A stretch of 64,000 nt of DNA from Pseudomonas sp. Z8(2022) (GCF_025837155.1 NZ_CP107549.1:3286001-3350000), one strand, 5' to 3'; shown: positions 27,026 through 36,134, counted from the first letter of the stretch. Notes: a model not told the origin generated them from the sequence alone. Program-made: numbers and translations.

Positions 27026-27907
27026 ATGCCCTCCCGAGACAGCTCCCAGATGCCCGAAAGTTCGCTGGAGCGCCGCATCAAAGCGCGTTACGAGGCGATG
27101 TCCGCCGTCGAGCAGAAACTCTCGGACGTGATTCTCGCCTCGCCTGGGCAACTGGCGATGCAAACGGCCACCGAACTGGCCGGCAACGCCGGGGTGTCGA
27201 AGGCCACTGCCACGCGCTTCTTCCGCTCACTGGGCTACGACTCCTACGAACAAGCGCGACGCGAGGCGCGCGCCGCACGCAGCGCCGGCTCACCGCTGTA
27301 CATGCAGGACCGGGGCAAGGAAGACGCCAACACCAGCGACCTGATCAAGCATCACCTGGATCAGGAAATCGCCAACATCTACCAGACCTACCAGTCGCTG
27401 GACCGCAATGAACTGCTGACCATCGTCCAGGCCGTCGCCAACGCGCGCCGCGTAGTGATCATCGGCTTTCGTCACAGCCAGACCATCGCCCACATGTTTC
27501 GCAGCAACCTGATTCAGGTGCGCGCAGACATTCTCCTGCTGCCCTCTGCCGGCGACAGCCTGGCCGAGTACATGGCCGACCTCGGCCCGCAGGACCTGGC
27601 CATCTGCATCGGCCTGCGCCGGCGCATGCCGCAACTGGAGGCGGCCATGGCAGCGCTGCACGAGATGGCAGTGCCCATGCTTTACCTGGCCGACGTGCTG
27701 GCCGGCCACCCGGCACGCCTGGCTAGCTGGATCATCCGCTGCCAAACCGAGAGCAGCCTGATGTTCGACAGCAACGTCAGTGTCTCGGCCATCACCAACC
27801 TGCTCTGCTCACTGGTCGGCAAAGAGCTGAGCGAGCGCAAGTCGTCCTACCTGCAGCGTGTCGAACTACTGCACCAGCAACTCGACGAGCTGGAAAAGTC
27901 GCCCTGA
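27026..27907 (+). CDS. RpiR/MurR-family regulator
   Basis: 293 residues with an N-terminal HTH_6 domain (about 15-90: MSAVEQKLSDVILASPGQLA and GVSKATATRFFRSLGYDSY) and a C-terminal SIS domain (about 130-270: ANARRVVIIGFRHSQTIAHM). RpiR proteins sense phosphosugars or other small ligands through SIS. It lies 200 bp before the ABC/DUF1989 operon on the same strand. Two TGAAA/TTTCA palindromes in that gap fit the known RpiR operator form, so this operon is its probable target. Confidence 0.88.
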   Translation: MPSRDSSQMPESSLERRIKARYEAMSAVEQKLSDVILASPGQLAMQTATELAGNAGVSKATATRFFRSLGYDSYEQARREARAARSAGSPLYMQDRGKEDANTSDLIKHHLDQEIANIYQTYQSLDRNELLTIVQAVANARRVVIIGFRHSQTIAHMFRSNLIQVRADILLLPSAGDSLAEYMADLGPQDLAICIGLRRRMPQLEAAMAALHEMAVPMLYLADVLAGHPARLASWIIRCQTESSLMFDSNVSVSAITNLLCSLVGKELSERKSSYLQRVELLHQQLDELEKSP

Positions 27908-27970
27908 CGCACCAACAAGTTTCACCCTGCACCATTAACGCGCAGCCAGGTAAATCATTTCGCCTCGCTG

Positions 27971-28015
27971 TGAAATATTTTTTTCATGAAATAAATCCAC
28001 GAAACCACTGTTTCA
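27971..28015. promoter_or_regulatory. Two RpiR-type palindromes before the ABC/DUF1989 operon
   Basis: TGAAA-TATTTT-TTTCA (27971-27986) and GAAAC-CACT-GTTTC (28001-28014) are inverted repeats with centres 29 bp apart, close to three helical turns. They match the TGAAAN4-6TTTCA style of RpiR/HexR operators and lie 93-137 bp before the substrate-binding protein gene. Confidence 0.6.
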
Positions 28016-28107
28016 GAGCCTTTGCGCTCGCGCCTCACCTTCCACTCCGGGCGCTGGCATAAGTTCTGCTATGACTCCATGGCCACCACACCGCACCTGG
28101 AGTTCCC

Positions 28108-28956
28108 ATGCATACCTTCACCTCCCGCGTTGCCACGACCCTGGCGGCCCTGACCCTCGGTCTGGGTATCGCCTGCTCTGCCGCTGCCGACAGCCTGGAC
28201 GACATCAAGGCCAAAGGCACGCTGACTGTCGCCATCGACCCGACCTTCGCGCCTTACGAGTACACCGATGCCGACGGCAACATCATCGGTTACACCCCGG
28301 AAATCATGAAGCGTGTCGCCGAGCGACTGGGCGTCACCCTGCAGTACCAGAAGATGTCCTTCGGCGGCATCATCCCCTCGCTGATCGCCGGCTCGGTCGA
28401 CGCTGAAGGCTCTTCGCTCAACGTCACCGCCGAGCGCGCCGAGAAAGTCCTGTTCACCGTGCCCTTCGGCAAGAGCGTGAACGCCGTGCTGATGCGCGCA
28501 GACGACGAGCGCATCGGTGAAGGCGCTCTGACCCTGGAAGCACTCTCCGGCCTCACCGCCGCTGTCAAAACCACCACCGCACCTGAGCAACTGCTCAAGC
28601 AGTTCAACCAGGACCTGCAGGCGCAGGGTCTGGCACCGATCAAACTGGTCAGCGTCGACAGCGTCGATCAGACCCTGGCGACCCTGATGACGCGCCGCGC
28701 AGACTTCGTGTTCGACGACATCACCGTGCTCGGCGGCCTGTCCCAGCGCCTGCCGGGCAAACTCAAGCAGGTTGGCGAGCTGGGTGACAGCCAGTGGATC
28801 AGTTGGGCCACGCGCAAGGAAGACCAGCGCCTGAACCAGGTGATCAACGACGAAATCACCGCACTGAAGCAGTCCGGCGAACTGACCAAGCTGCAACAAG
28901 AGCACCTCGGCGTGACCTTCGAGCTGCCTTCCGAAAACTTCATTCCGAGCAAATGA
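28108..28956 (+). CDS. Amino-acid-type ABC transporter substrate-binding protein
   Basis: 282 residues with a signal peptide (MHTFTSRVATTLAALTLGLG, cleaved after about SAAA) and a bacterial SBP_3 fold: LTVAIDPTFAPYEYTDADGN, GYTPEIMKRVAERLGVTL, then IPSLIAGSVDAEGSSLNVT. In most family members the last reads DxxxxxxxxTxER; here NVTAERAEKV keeps it. It binds a polar amino acid or a related amine in the periplasm. It opens an operon with three DUF1989 genes and two permeases. Its stop overlaps the next start (ATGA). Confidence 0.88.
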   Translation: MHTFTSRVATTLAALTLGLGIACSAAADSLDDIKAKGTLTVAIDPTFAPYEYTDADGNIIGYTPEIMKRVAERLGVTLQYQKMSFGGIIPSLIAGSVDAEGSSLNVTAERAEKVLFTVPFGKSVNAVLMRADDERIGEGALTLEALSGLTAAVKTTTAPEQLLKQFNQDLQAQGLAPIKLVSVDSVDQTLATLMTRRADFVFDDITVLGGLSQRLPGKLKQVGELGDSQWISWATRKEDQRLNQVINDEITALKQSGELTKLQQEHLGVTFELPSENFIPSK

Positions 28957-29579
28957 GTCATCCCATGTCCTGCGATCATCACGTACACGTGCCAGCCGGC
29001 CACGGCCAGACCTTCGAGGTCCGGGCCGGGCAATACCTCACCGTCATCGACAGCAATGGCCAGCAGGCTGCGGACTTCGTCGCCGTCGTGCTTGGCGATA
29101 CCGCGCAACACCTGTCGCCGGTACACACCCGCCGTCACCTGAACTCACTGTTCTTCCAGGTTGGCGATCATCTTTACTCCAACACCGACGAACCGCTGCT
29201 CACGGTGCTCAGCGACAGCTGTGGCGTACACGATGCCAACGTCCCGGCCTGCGACTCGACGCGTTTCAGCATCGACTTCGGCGTGGATGACCACCGCAAC
29301 TGCCTGGACAACCTGCACGAGGGGCTCAGCGCCTACGGCGTGCTGGCCGTCAACGTGCCCGAGCCGTTCAACCTGTTCCAGAACGGCCCGGTTACCGCCG
29401 ACGGCCGTATGCAGGTCACCGACCCGACCAGCAAGCCGGGCGATCGCGTGGTGTTCAAGGTGCTCAAGGATCTGGTGTGCGCCGTTTCGTCCTGCCCTCA
29501 GGACATCATTCCCGGCAATGGCCTGCTGGTTACCCCGATCGACATCCGCATCAGTGACGATGCGCCGGAACTCGTCTGA
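28953..29579 (+). CDS. DUF1989 protein 1 (urea/guanidine-carboxylase-associated family)
   Basis: 208 residues from the ATG at 28953. DUF1989 marks are HVHVPAGHGQTFEVRAGQYL, DSNGQQAADFVAVVL, CGVHDANVPACDSTRF, HRNCLDNLHEGLSAYG and SSCPQDIIPGNG. The spaced Cys and His residues suggest a metal or catalytic Cys. Paired DUF1989 proteins (CgdAB) act as carboxyguanidine deiminase in guanidine catabolism. No guanidine or urea carboxylase gene is here, so another guanidino or ureido compound is likely. It overlaps the SBP gene by 4 bp. Confidence 0.85.
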   Translation: MSHPMSCDHHVHVPAGHGQTFEVRAGQYLTVIDSNGQQAADFVAVVLGDTAQHLSPVHTRRHLNSLFFQVGDHLYSNTDEPLLTVLSDSCGVHDANVPACDSTRFSIDFGVDDHRNCLDNLHEGLSAYGVLAVNVPEPFNLFQNGPVTADGRMQVTDPTSKPGDRVVFKVLKDLVCAVSSCPQDIIPGNGLLVTPIDIRISDDAPELV

Positions 29580-29590
29580 GGAGCACCACC

Positions 29591-30232
29591 ATGCTGTTGA
29601 TGAAAAACCCCGCCACTGACCGTGCGCCACTGCCTGCCGTACGTGTCGAAGTCGCCGCCGGCAGCGCCGGTTCCATTGCCCTCAAACGCGGCCAGTTGCT
29701 GCGCATCGAAGCGCTCGAGGACGGCGCCGTCGCCAGCCTGTTCGGCTTCAGCGAGAACGACCCGATGGTGCACCTGTCGGTGCACCACACCCGCGTGTTC
29801 AGCAACTCCTACGTACTCGGCTCGGGCATGCGCCTGGTCAACAACCGTCGCCGCCCGGTGATGGTGCTGGGCAAGGACAGCGTCGGCCGCCATGACCTGC
29901 TGCTGCCCGCCTCGACCAGCGCCTACCTGCGCAGCAAGGGCTACGACGGCATGGGCTGCGTGGAAGCCGTGCAGGCCGAACTGGATCGACTGGGCCGCCA
30001 GCAGCCGAAGCTGCCCGACCCGATCAACCTGTTCATGCACGTTTCGCTGGAGCGTGACGGCACCATCATCCCGCAGAGCAACACGGTCAAAGCCGGCGAC
30101 AAGGTGACCTGCCGTGTGGTGCAGGACATGCTGTTCATCGTCTCGACCTGCTGCACCGGCGTGGAAGGCAACGACAAGCCGGGGGCCGTCGCCCTGTCGG
30201 CCGCCGAAAACCTCAGCGACTTTGCGGGGTAA
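29591..30232 (+). CDS. DUF1989 protein 2 (divergent paralogue)
   Basis: 213 residues beginning MLLMKNPATDRAPLPAVRVE. It keeps the beta-rich DUF1989 frame (IALKRGQLLRIEALEDGAVA, DPINLFMHVSLERDGTI, VSTCCTGVEGNDKPG) but lacks the HRNCxDNxxEG motif of copies 1 and 3. In its place is GYDGMGCVEAVQAELDRLG. This split into a short and a long type resembles the two unlike subunits of CgdAB (urea-amidolyase-associated proteins 1 and 2), so copies 1 and 2 may form a heteromer. Gap to copy 1 is 11 bp. Confidence 0.82.
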   Translation: MLLMKNPATDRAPLPAVRVEVAAGSAGSIALKRGQLLRIEALEDGAVASLFGFSENDPMVHLSVHHTRVFSNSYVLGSGMRLVNNRRRPVMVLGKDSVGRHDLLLPASTSAYLRSKGYDGMGCVEAVQAELDRLGRQQPKLPDPINLFMHVSLERDGTIIPQSNTVKAGDKVTCRVVQDMLFIVSTCCTGVEGNDKPGAVALSAAENLSDFAG

Positions 30233-30235
30233 ATC

Positions 30236-30889
30236 GTGCTGGCGCAGATCCTCGAATCCATTCCCCAGCTGGCAGAGGGTCTGCTGGTCACCCTGGAGCT
30301 GACGCTAGCCGCGGCGATCGTCAGCTTCTGCGGCGGCCATCTGATCTGGTGGTTGCGCGAGCGCGAGTCGGCGCCGGTGCGTGCCATCGGCCGGCTGTAC
30401 GTCAGCCTGATGCGCGGCACACCGTCGATCGTGCAACTGTTCCTGGTGTTCTTCTCGTTGCCGCTGATCGGCCTGGGCGGGCAACCGCTGCTGGCGGCGA
30501 TCATCGCCATCGGCCTGAACAGCGCCGCCTACACGGCAGAAATTCTCCGTGCCAACTACCGCACCCTGCCCAATGGCCAAGTGGAAGCGGCACAGGCGCT
30601 GGGCATGTCACGCTTCGAATGCTGGCGCCACATCCTCGCGCCACAGGCGCTACGCCGCAGCATGCCGGCCCTGGTCAACGAGTTCACCCTGATTCTGAAA
30701 ACCACACCGCTGGCCTCGGTGGTCGCCGTTACGGAGCTGACCTATGCCGGGCAACTGATCGTCGCCCGCACCTACGAAGCCACTCCGGTGATGATCGTTG
30801 TGGTCGCCGGCTATCTGCTGATCTGCTGGCCCATTCTGCTTTTGGTTCGTCGTCTCGAATCACGTCTTGATCGCGGGAGGAACGCCTGA
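30236..30889 (+). CDS. Amino acid ABC transporter permease 1
   Basis: 217 residues starting with GTG at 30236, three bases after the preceding stop. It has about five membrane spans and the His/Glu/Arg/opine permease signature: YVSLMRGTPSIVQLFLVFF, AAYTAEILRANYRTLPNGQV and EAAQALGMSRFECWRHILAP, the EAA loop that would dock an ATPase. It pairs with the next gene, whose ATG overlaps its stop. An ATPase partner must come from elsewhere. Confidence 0.9.
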   Translation: MLAQILESIPQLAEGLLVTLELTLAAAIVSFCGGHLIWWLRERESAPVRAIGRLYVSLMRGTPSIVQLFLVFFSLPLIGLGGQPLLAAIIAIGLNSAAYTAEILRANYRTLPNGQVEAAQALGMSRFECWRHILAPQALRRSMPALVNEFTLILKTTPLASVVAVTELTYAGQLIVARTYEATPVMIVVVAGYLLICWPILLLVRRLESRLDRGRNA

Positions 30890-31557
30890 TGGATATCGCC
30901 GTCATCGTCACCTACGCACCAATGCTGCTGCAGGGCCTGCTGCATAGCCTGTGGCTGTTCCTGCTGACATCCCTCACCGCGCTGGCCTGGGCCTCGCTGC
31001 TGACCTGGACCAGCATGTGCAGCCCGCAGGCAGCAATGCGCGCGTTGGTCGCCGGCTACACCCGGCTGATTCTCGGCCTGCCGCTGCTGGTGCTGATCTA
31101 CGTGCTGTTCTTCATCCTGCCGGAGTACGGCATCACCCTGTCATCGCCGATGGTCGGGGTCACCGCCCTGACGCTGTACTACGGCCCGTACCTGACGCAG
31201 GTGCTGCGCGGCGCCTTCGAGTCGATCCCCAGCGGGCAATTCGAAGCGTGCAGTGCGCTGGGCATTTCACGCTGGCAAACCTTCCGCCACGTGGCTCTGA
31301 AACAGGCGCTGCCGGTGGCCTTGCCGCCAGTTACCGGGCTGTTGATCGGCCTGCTGAAAGACACCGCCCTGCTCTCCATCGTCTCGGTGGAAGAGTTCAT
31401 GTTCAGCGCCAAACAGGCCATTTCGCAAAGTTACGCCCCACTGGAAATCTACCTGGCCGTGGCCCTGTGCTACTGGCTGGTCTCCCTGCTGATCGACAGT
31501 GCCAGCAGCGCGCTGGAGCGCCGCCTGTCTCGCCATCGCCAGCCCCAATCCGCTTAG
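30889..31557 (+). CDS. Amino acid ABC transporter permease 2
   Basis: 222 residues with about five spans. Family marks are GYTRLILGLPLLVLIYVLFF, YYGPYLTQVLRGAFESIPSG, the EAA loop FEACSALGISRWQTFRHVAL and LLKDTALLSIVSVEEFM. It forms the heterodimeric pore with permease 1. The EAA loop is intact, so an ATPase is still expected to bind. No ATP-binding gene occurs in the operon or nearby: after an 11 bp gap comes the third DUF1989 gene. Confidence 0.9.
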   Translation: MDIAVIVTYAPMLLQGLLHSLWLFLLTSLTALAWASLLTWTSMCSPQAAMRALVAGYTRLILGLPLLVLIYVLFFILPEYGITLSSPMVGVTALTLYYGPYLTQVLRGAFESIPSGQFEACSALGISRWQTFRHVALKQALPVALPPVTGLLIGLLKDTALLSIVSVEEFMFSAKQAISQSYAPLEIYLAVALCYWLVSLLIDSASSALERRLSRHRQPQSA

Positions 31558-31568
31558 AGGAACCACCG

Positions 31569-32240
31569 ATGTCCGTCACTTCCATCGTCATCCCCGCCGG
31601 TCACGGCAAGGCCGTGCGCCTGCGCGCTCAGCAATGCGTACAAGTGGTCAATACCCACGGCACCCAGGTCGTCGACTGCTGGGCATGGAGCGCCTATGAC
31701 CTCGACGAGTACATGTGCATGGAGGCGACCCGCGTCTACAACCAGCACCTTAACCCACTGCTCGGCGACAGCTTCGTGACCAACGAGCGCCGCCCGATCC
31801 TGACCGTGGTGGAAGACACCTCGCCCGGCGTACACGACACCTTCATGGCCGCCTGCGACCGTCGCCGTTACGAGCTGCTCGGCTGCACCCACTACCACCG
31901 CAACTGCGCCGACAACATGTTCGAAGGCATGCTGGAACTGGGTGCCACGCCGTCGCGACGCAACCTGGCCTCGTTCAACATTTTCATGAACATCCGTGTG
32001 CAGGCCGACAACATCCAACTCGACACCCTGCCGACCGTCACCCGCCCCGGCGACTACATCACCCTGCGCGCCGAAATGGACTGTTTCGTCGCCTTCTCGG
32101 CCTGTCCGCAGGACATCGTCAGCATCCAGGGTCAGGGCGACAACACACCGAAGGACGCTGAACTGCGCATCATCGACGAGCCATTCGCGCACATCCCGGT
32201 ACGCGGTCCATGGGTGCCGGAGCACCTGCAACAACGCTGA
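31569..32240 (+). CDS. DUF1989 protein 3
   Basis: 223 residues from the ATG at 31569 (MSVTSIVIPAGHGKAVRLRA). It is closest to copy 1: NTHGTQVVDCWAWSAYDLDE, PGVHDTFMAACDRRRYELLG, CTHYHRNCADNMFEGMLELG and SACPQDIVSIQGQGDN. Its extra Cys (CTHYHRNC) and the sensible RRPILTVVEDTSPG stretch show it is intact. Last gene of the operon. Three DUF1989 members with one transporter suggests either two enzymes or one enzyme with alternative subunits. Confidence 0.85.
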   Translation: MSVTSIVIPAGHGKAVRLRAQQCVQVVNTHGTQVVDCWAWSAYDLDEYMCMEATRVYNQHLNPLLGDSFVTNERRPILTVVEDTSPGVHDTFMAACDRRRYELLGCTHYHRNCADNMFEGMLELGATPSRRNLASFNIFMNIRVQADNIQLDTLPTVTRPGDYITLRAEMDCFVAFSACPQDIVSIQGQGDNTPKDAELRIIDEPFAHIPVRGPWVPEHLQQR

Positions 32241-32300
32241 GCGCCGTAGGGCGGATGCAGCCTCCAGCACCTGACTGACGACTTGCGCCCGCCCAACCCG

Positions 32301-33188
32301 CTAACCGCGCCCGGCCTGGCTCATCAGGGTTTCGCTGAGGGCCTGCGCCGCACTGGACAGCTGATGTCCGGCCAGATGCAGCAGGCCGATGCGTCGTGAA
32401 ACCTGCGGTTCGCTGAGCGGCAGGCAACGCGCGCCCAGCCCTTCCATCTGCTGCCGGCACAATTGCGGCACCGCACTGACGCCCAGGCCTTCGGCGACCA
32501 TGCGTCCGACCGTCACCAGTTGATGACTCTCGAACGCCACCGGCAGCTTGCCGTGGCTGGCGGTCACGCTGTCTTCCAGCAGCAGGCGCACCGCCGAGGG
32601 CCGCTGCAGGGTGATGAAGGGTTGCGCCAGCAGTTGCGCCCAGGTCAGCGCCGACTGCCCGGCCAGCTCACTGCCAGCCGGCACCACGGCGACGAAGCGG
32701 TCCTCATACAACGCGGTGAACTGCAGGCCATCGAGGCTCAAAGGCTCGAAGGCGATACCCAGCTCGACCCGACCATCGCGCACCATCTCCATCACCTGTT
32801 CGTTGATCACGTCATGCACCGCCACGTTGACCCGCGGATAAGCATCGCGAAAGGCGCGCAGCGCCGCCGGCAGGCGGTTGCCGGCGAACGACGGCATGGC
32901 CGCTACCGCCACTTTGCCCATCTGCAGGGTGAAGTGCTGACGCAGCAGATCCTCGGCGTTGTCCCAGTCGGCCAGCAGACGCACGGCGATCGGCAGCAGG
33001 GTTTCGCCTTCCGGGGTCAGCGCCACGCTGCGAGTGGTGCGCACCAGCAACTGCCCACCGAGAGACTGCTCCAGATTCTTTATCGCCAGGCTCAGAGCCG
33101 GCTGCGACAGATGCAGGCGTTCGCAGGCCTGGGCGAAGCTCAGGCTCTGCGCCACAGCGAGGAAGGCGCGTAGCTGCTTGACGGTCAT
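32301..33188 (-). CDS. LysR-type regulator, divergent from scoA
   Basis: 295 residues from the ATG at 33188 ([20 protein letters not shown]). [23 protein letters not shown] with a following [19 protein letters not shown], then a LysR effector domain with [20 protein letters not shown] start further upstream would add 15 unlikely residues. The 113 bp gap to scoA makes control of the sco-ato operon likely, with an acyl-CoA or keto-acid as effector. Specific ligand not readable. Confidence 0.88.
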   Translation of the reverse strand: MTVKQLRAFLAVAQSLSFAQACERLHLSQPALSLAIKNLEQSLGGQLLVRTTRSVALTPEGETLLPIAVRLLADWDNAEDLLRQHFTLQMGKVAVAAMPSFAGNRLPAALRAFRDAYPRVNVAVHDVINEQVMEMVRDGRVELGIAFEPLSLDGLQFTALYEDRFVAVVPAGSELAGQSALTWAQLLAQPFITLQRPSAVRLLLEDSVTASHGKLPVAFESHQLVTVGRMVAEGLGVSAVPQLCRQQMEGLGARCLPLSEPQVSRRIGLLHLAGHQLSSAAQALSETLMSQAGRG

Positions 33189-33280
33189 TAATTTATTTAC
33201 CTGATCAATCGAGAGGAAAAACAAACTTAACAAATAAGCCTGCAGCGCTGAAGCTTGGCCACACCTTGGCAGTGCGCCAC

Positions 33281-33288
33281 AACAACAA
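33281..33288 (+). promoter_or_regulatory. Crc/Hfq-type motif in the scoA leader
   Basis: AACAACAA, followed by GAGG, ends 13 bases before the scoA ATG. It is a perfect AANAANAA match overlapping the ribosome site, the usual place for Hfq/Crc translational repression. Confidence 0.6.
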
Positions 33289-33301
33289 GAGGCAGCCTCG
33301 A

Positions 33302-34000
33302 ATGAGCGGACTCGACAAACGCGTCGGCAGCTATGAAGAAGCCCTGTACGGCCTGCAGGACGGCATGACCGTACTGGCCGGCGGTTTCGGCCTGTGCGGC
33401 ATCCCCGAGAACCTGATCGCAGAGATCCGCCGCCGTGGCGTGCGCGATCTGACCGTGGTCTCCAACAACTGCGGCGTCGACGGTTTCGGTCTCGGCGTGC
33501 TGCTGGAAGACCGGCAGATCCGCAAGATGATCGCCTCCTATGTCGGCGAAAACGCCCTGTTCGAGCAGCAACTGCTCAGCGGCGAGCTGGAGGTCGAACT
33601 CACCCCGCAAGGCACCCTGGCCGAGAAGCTGCGCGCTGGCGGTGCCGGCATCCCCGCTTTCTTCACCGCCACCGGCTACGGCACCCCTGTCGCCGAAGGC
33701 AAGGAGGCGCGCGAGATCAACGGCCGTCACTACATCCTCGAGCCCGCCATCACCGGCGACTTCGCCATCGTCAAAGGCTGGAAGGCCGACCACTTCGGCA
33801 ACGTGGTCTACCGCCACACCGCGCAGAACTTCAACCCGGTGGTCGCCACCGCCGGGCGCATCACCGTGGTCGAGGTCGAAGAGATCGTCGAACCGGGTGA
33901 ACTCGACCCGACGCAGATCCACACGCCCGGCATCTATGTCGACCGGCTGATCTGCGGCAGCTTCGAGAAACGCATCGAAAAACGCACCCTGCGCAGCTAG
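33302..34000 (+). CDS. scoA: 3-oxoacid (succinyl-CoA:acetoacetate) CoA-transferase subunit A
   Basis: 232 residues from the ATG at 33302 ([20 protein letters not shown]). Subunit-A marks are [37 protein letters not shown] and [19 protein letters not shown]. With ScoB it moves CoA from succinyl-CoA to acetoacetate. This is the SCOT-type family, distinct from CatI at 5.6 kb. The gene leads scoA-scoB-atoB-atoE, a route from acetoacetate or beta-hydroxybutyrate to acetyl-CoA. A 142 bp inverted-repeat element lies between it and scoB. Confidence 0.92.
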   Translation: MSGLDKRVGSYEEALYGLQDGMTVLAGGFGLCGIPENLIAEIRRRGVRDLTVVSNNCGVDGFGLGVLLEDRQIRKMIASYVGENALFEQQLLSGELEVELTPQGTLAEKLRAGGAGIPAFFTATGYGTPVAEGKEAREINGRHYILEPAITGDFAIVKGWKADHFGNVVYRHTAQNFNPVVATAGRITVVEVEEIVEPGELDPTQIHTPGIYVDRLICGSFEKRIEKRTLRS

Positions 34001-34140
34001 CAGGTTGTTGAAAACGTTAACGAGGCAGCCGAGACAAGGCAAAAACAGGCGAAAAAGTGGAGTTTACGAGCTGTAAATGAGCATTTTGAGCCTGTTTTTA
34101 ACGCCGTATCGGCAACGCAGGTAGTTTTCAGCAGCCTGCT
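33999..34140. repeat. MITE-like 142 bp element between scoA and scoB
   Basis: The ends AGCAGGTTGTTGAAAAC (33999-34015) and, inverted, AGCAGGCTGCTGAAAAC (34124-34140) match at 15 of 17 bases. It starts on the last bases of the scoA stop codon. The interior (CAAGGC, AGGCGA, TGAGCATTTTGAGCCTG, TTTTTAACGC) has partial symmetry and resembles a diverged unit at 37755-37881. No ORF is present, so any movement would need a transposase elsewhere. Confidence 0.65.
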
Positions 34141-34155
34141 AAGAGGACAAAGACC

Positions 34156-34812
34156 ATGGCACTAACCCGTGAACAAATGGCCCAGCGCGTGGCCCGCGAG
34201 CTGCAGGACGGCTTCTACGTCAACCTCGGCATCGGCATTCCCACCCTGGTGGCCAACTACGTGCCCGAAGGCATGCAGGTGATGCTGCAGTCGGAGAACG
34301 GCCTGCTCGGCATGGGCGCCTTCCCTACCGAGGAGGAGGTGGACGCCGACATGATCAACGCCGGCAAGCAGACCGTCACCGCGGTCAAGGGCGCGGCGAT
34401 CTTCGACTCCTCGCAGTCCTTCGCCATGATCCGTGGCGGCCATGTCGACCTGACCGTGCTCGGCGCGTTCGAGGTGGACGTGCGCGGCAACATCGCCTCG
34501 TGGATGATCCCCGGCAAGCTGGTCAAGGGCATGGGCGGCGCCATGGACCTGGTGGCCGGTGCCGAGAACATCATCGTCACCATGACCCACGCCTCCAAGG
34601 ACGGCGAGTCCAAGCTGCTGGAGCATTGCAGCCTGCCACTGACCGGCTGTGGCTGCATTCGCAAGGTGCTGACCGATCTGGCCTATCTGGAGATCGAGAA
34701 CAACGCCTTCATCCTGCGCGAACGTGCGCCAGGTGTGAGCGTCGAGGAAATCGTCGCCAAGACCGCCGGCAGGCTGATCGTGCCCGAGCATGTGCCGGAG
34801 ATGCAGTTCTAG
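34156..34812 (+). CDS. scoB: 3-oxoacid CoA-transferase subunit B
   Basis: 218 residues. It has the subunit-B order: [48 protein letters not shown] near residue 45 with the Glu that carries CoA during catalysis, [18 protein letters not shown] and [14 protein letters not shown]. It works with ScoA in the cytoplasm. A GAGGAC site precedes the ATG at 34156. A good terminator follows, before atoB. Confidence 0.93.
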   Translation: MALTREQMAQRVARELQDGFYVNLGIGIPTLVANYVPEGMQVMLQSENGLLGMGAFPTEEEVDADMINAGKQTVTAVKGAAIFDSSQSFAMIRGGHVDLTVLGAFEVDVRGNIASWMIPGKLVKGMGGAMDLVAGAENIIVTMTHASKDGESKLLEHCSLPLTGCGCIRKVLTDLAYLEIENNAFILRERAPGVSVEEIVAKTAGRLIVPEHVPEMQF

Positions 34813-34823
34813 GTTGTCTACCG

Positions 34824-34872
34824 CCCCGGAGCACGCCACCACGTATGGTGTATCTCCGGGGTGTTTTTTATT
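34824..34872 (+). terminator. Rho-independent terminator after scoB
   Basis: CCCCGGA (34824-34830) pairs with TCCGGGG (34855-34861), with an extra inner stem (CACCA/TGGTG), followed by TGTTTTTTATTT. It lies inside the sco-ato gene series, so atoB may depend on read-through or its own promoter. Confidence 0.75.
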
Positions 34873-34879
34873 TGTCCCT

Positions 34880-34902
34880 GTAGGAGCGGATTCATCCGCG
34901 AA
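34880..34902. repeat. REP-like hairpin
   Basis: GTAGGAGCGGATTCATCCGC plus GAA is a single copy of the Pseudomonas GTAGGAGC REP family, related to the pair at 6636-6705. It lies between the scoB terminator and atoB. Confidence 0.7.
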
Positions 34903-34936
34903 GCTCTTGCTCTGCCACGCCAAGAGGATCAATCCC

Positions 34937-36118
34937 ATGCAAGACGTCGTCATCGTTGCCGCCACCCGCACCGCCATCGGCAGCTTCCAGGGCAGCCTGG
35001 CCGATATTCCCGCCCCCGAGCTCGGCGCCATCGTCATCAGGCGCCTGCTGGAGCAGACCGGCCTCGATGCCGCGCAGGTCGATGAAGTCATCCTCGGCCA
35101 GGTGCTCACCGCAGGCTCCGGTCAGAACCCGGCGCGCCAGGCCGCCATCCGCGCCGGCCTGCCGCATGCCGTACCGGCCATGACCCTGAACAAGGTCTGC
35201 GGCTCGGGGCTGAAAGCCCTGCACCTGGCGGCCCAGGCCATCCGCTGCGGCGATGCCGAGGTGATCATCGCCGGCGGCATGGAGAACATGAGCCAGTCCC
35301 CTTACGTGCTGCCCAAGGCCCGCACCGGCCTGCGCATGGGTCATGCGCAGATGCTCGACAGCATGATCGTCGACGGCCTGTGGGATGCCTTCAACGACTA
35401 TCACATGGGCATCACCGCCGAGAACCTGGTGGAGAAGTACGGCATCAGCCGCGAAGCCCAGGACGCCTTCGCCGCCGAATCGCAGCGCAAGGCCGTGGCC
35501 GCCATCGAGGCCGGCCGTTTCGATGCAGAGATCACCCCGGTGCTGATCCCGCAGCGCAAGGGCGACCCCATCGCCTTCGCCCGTGACGAGCAGCCGCGTG
35601 CCGGCACCAGCGCCGAATCTCTGGCCAAGCTGAAACCAGCCTTCAGGAAGGACGGCAGCGTCACCGCCGGCAACGCCTCCAGCCTCAACGACGGCGCCGC
35701 CGCCGTGCTGCTGATGAGTGCGGCCAAGGCTCAAGCGCTGGGCCTGCCGGTGCTGGCCAGGATCGCCGGCTACGCCAATGCCGGCGTCGACCCGGCGATC
35801 ATGGGCATCGGCCCGGTCTCGGCCACCCGTCGCTGCCTGGACAAGGCCGGCTGGAGCCTGGCCGACCTGGACCTGATCGAAGCCAACGAGGCCTTCGCCG
35901 CCCAGGCGCTTTCGGTCGGCCAGGAGCTGGGCTGGGACACCGACAAGGTCAACGTCAACGGCGGTGCCATCGCCCTGGGCCACCCCATCGGTGCCTCGGG
36001 CTGTCGTGTGCTTGTCACCCTGCTGCACGAGATGATCCGCCGCGACGCAAAGAAAGGCCTGGCCACGCTGTGCATCGGTGGCGGCCAGGGTGTGGCGCTG
36101 GCCATCGAGCGCACCTGA
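34937..36118 (+). CDS. atoB: Acetyl-CoA acetyltransferase (acetoacetyl-CoA thiolase)
   Basis: 393 residues from the ATG at 34937 ([20 protein letters not shown]), the usual thiolase start. Catalytic Cys is near residue 89 in [12 protein letters not shown], the His in [15 protein letters not shown], and the second Cys in LCIGGGQG. It splits acetoacetyl-CoA to two acetyl-CoA, after ScoAB. It is a separate family member from pcaF at 3.6 kb and the context here is acetoacetate use. AGAGGA lies upstream of the start. Confidence 0.93.
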   Translation: MQDVVIVAATRTAIGSFQGSLADIPAPELGAIVIRRLLEQTGLDAAQVDEVILGQVLTAGSGQNPARQAAIRAGLPHAVPAMTLNKVCGSGLKALHLAAQAIRCGDAEVIIAGGMENMSQSPYVLPKARTGLRMGHAQMLDSMIVDGLWDAFNDYHMGITAENLVEKYGISREAQDAFAAESQRKAVAAIEAGRFDAEITPVLIPQRKGDPIAFARDEQPRAGTSAESLAKLKPAFRKDGSVTAGNASSLNDGAAAVLLMSAAKAQALGLPVLARIAGYANAGVDPAIMGIGPVSATRRCLDKAGWSLADLDLIEANEAFAAQALSVGQELGWDTDKVNVNGGAIALGHPIGASGCRVLVTLLHEMIRRDAKKGLATLCIGGGQGVALAIERT

Positions 36119-36134
36119 GCAACTGAAACACCGT

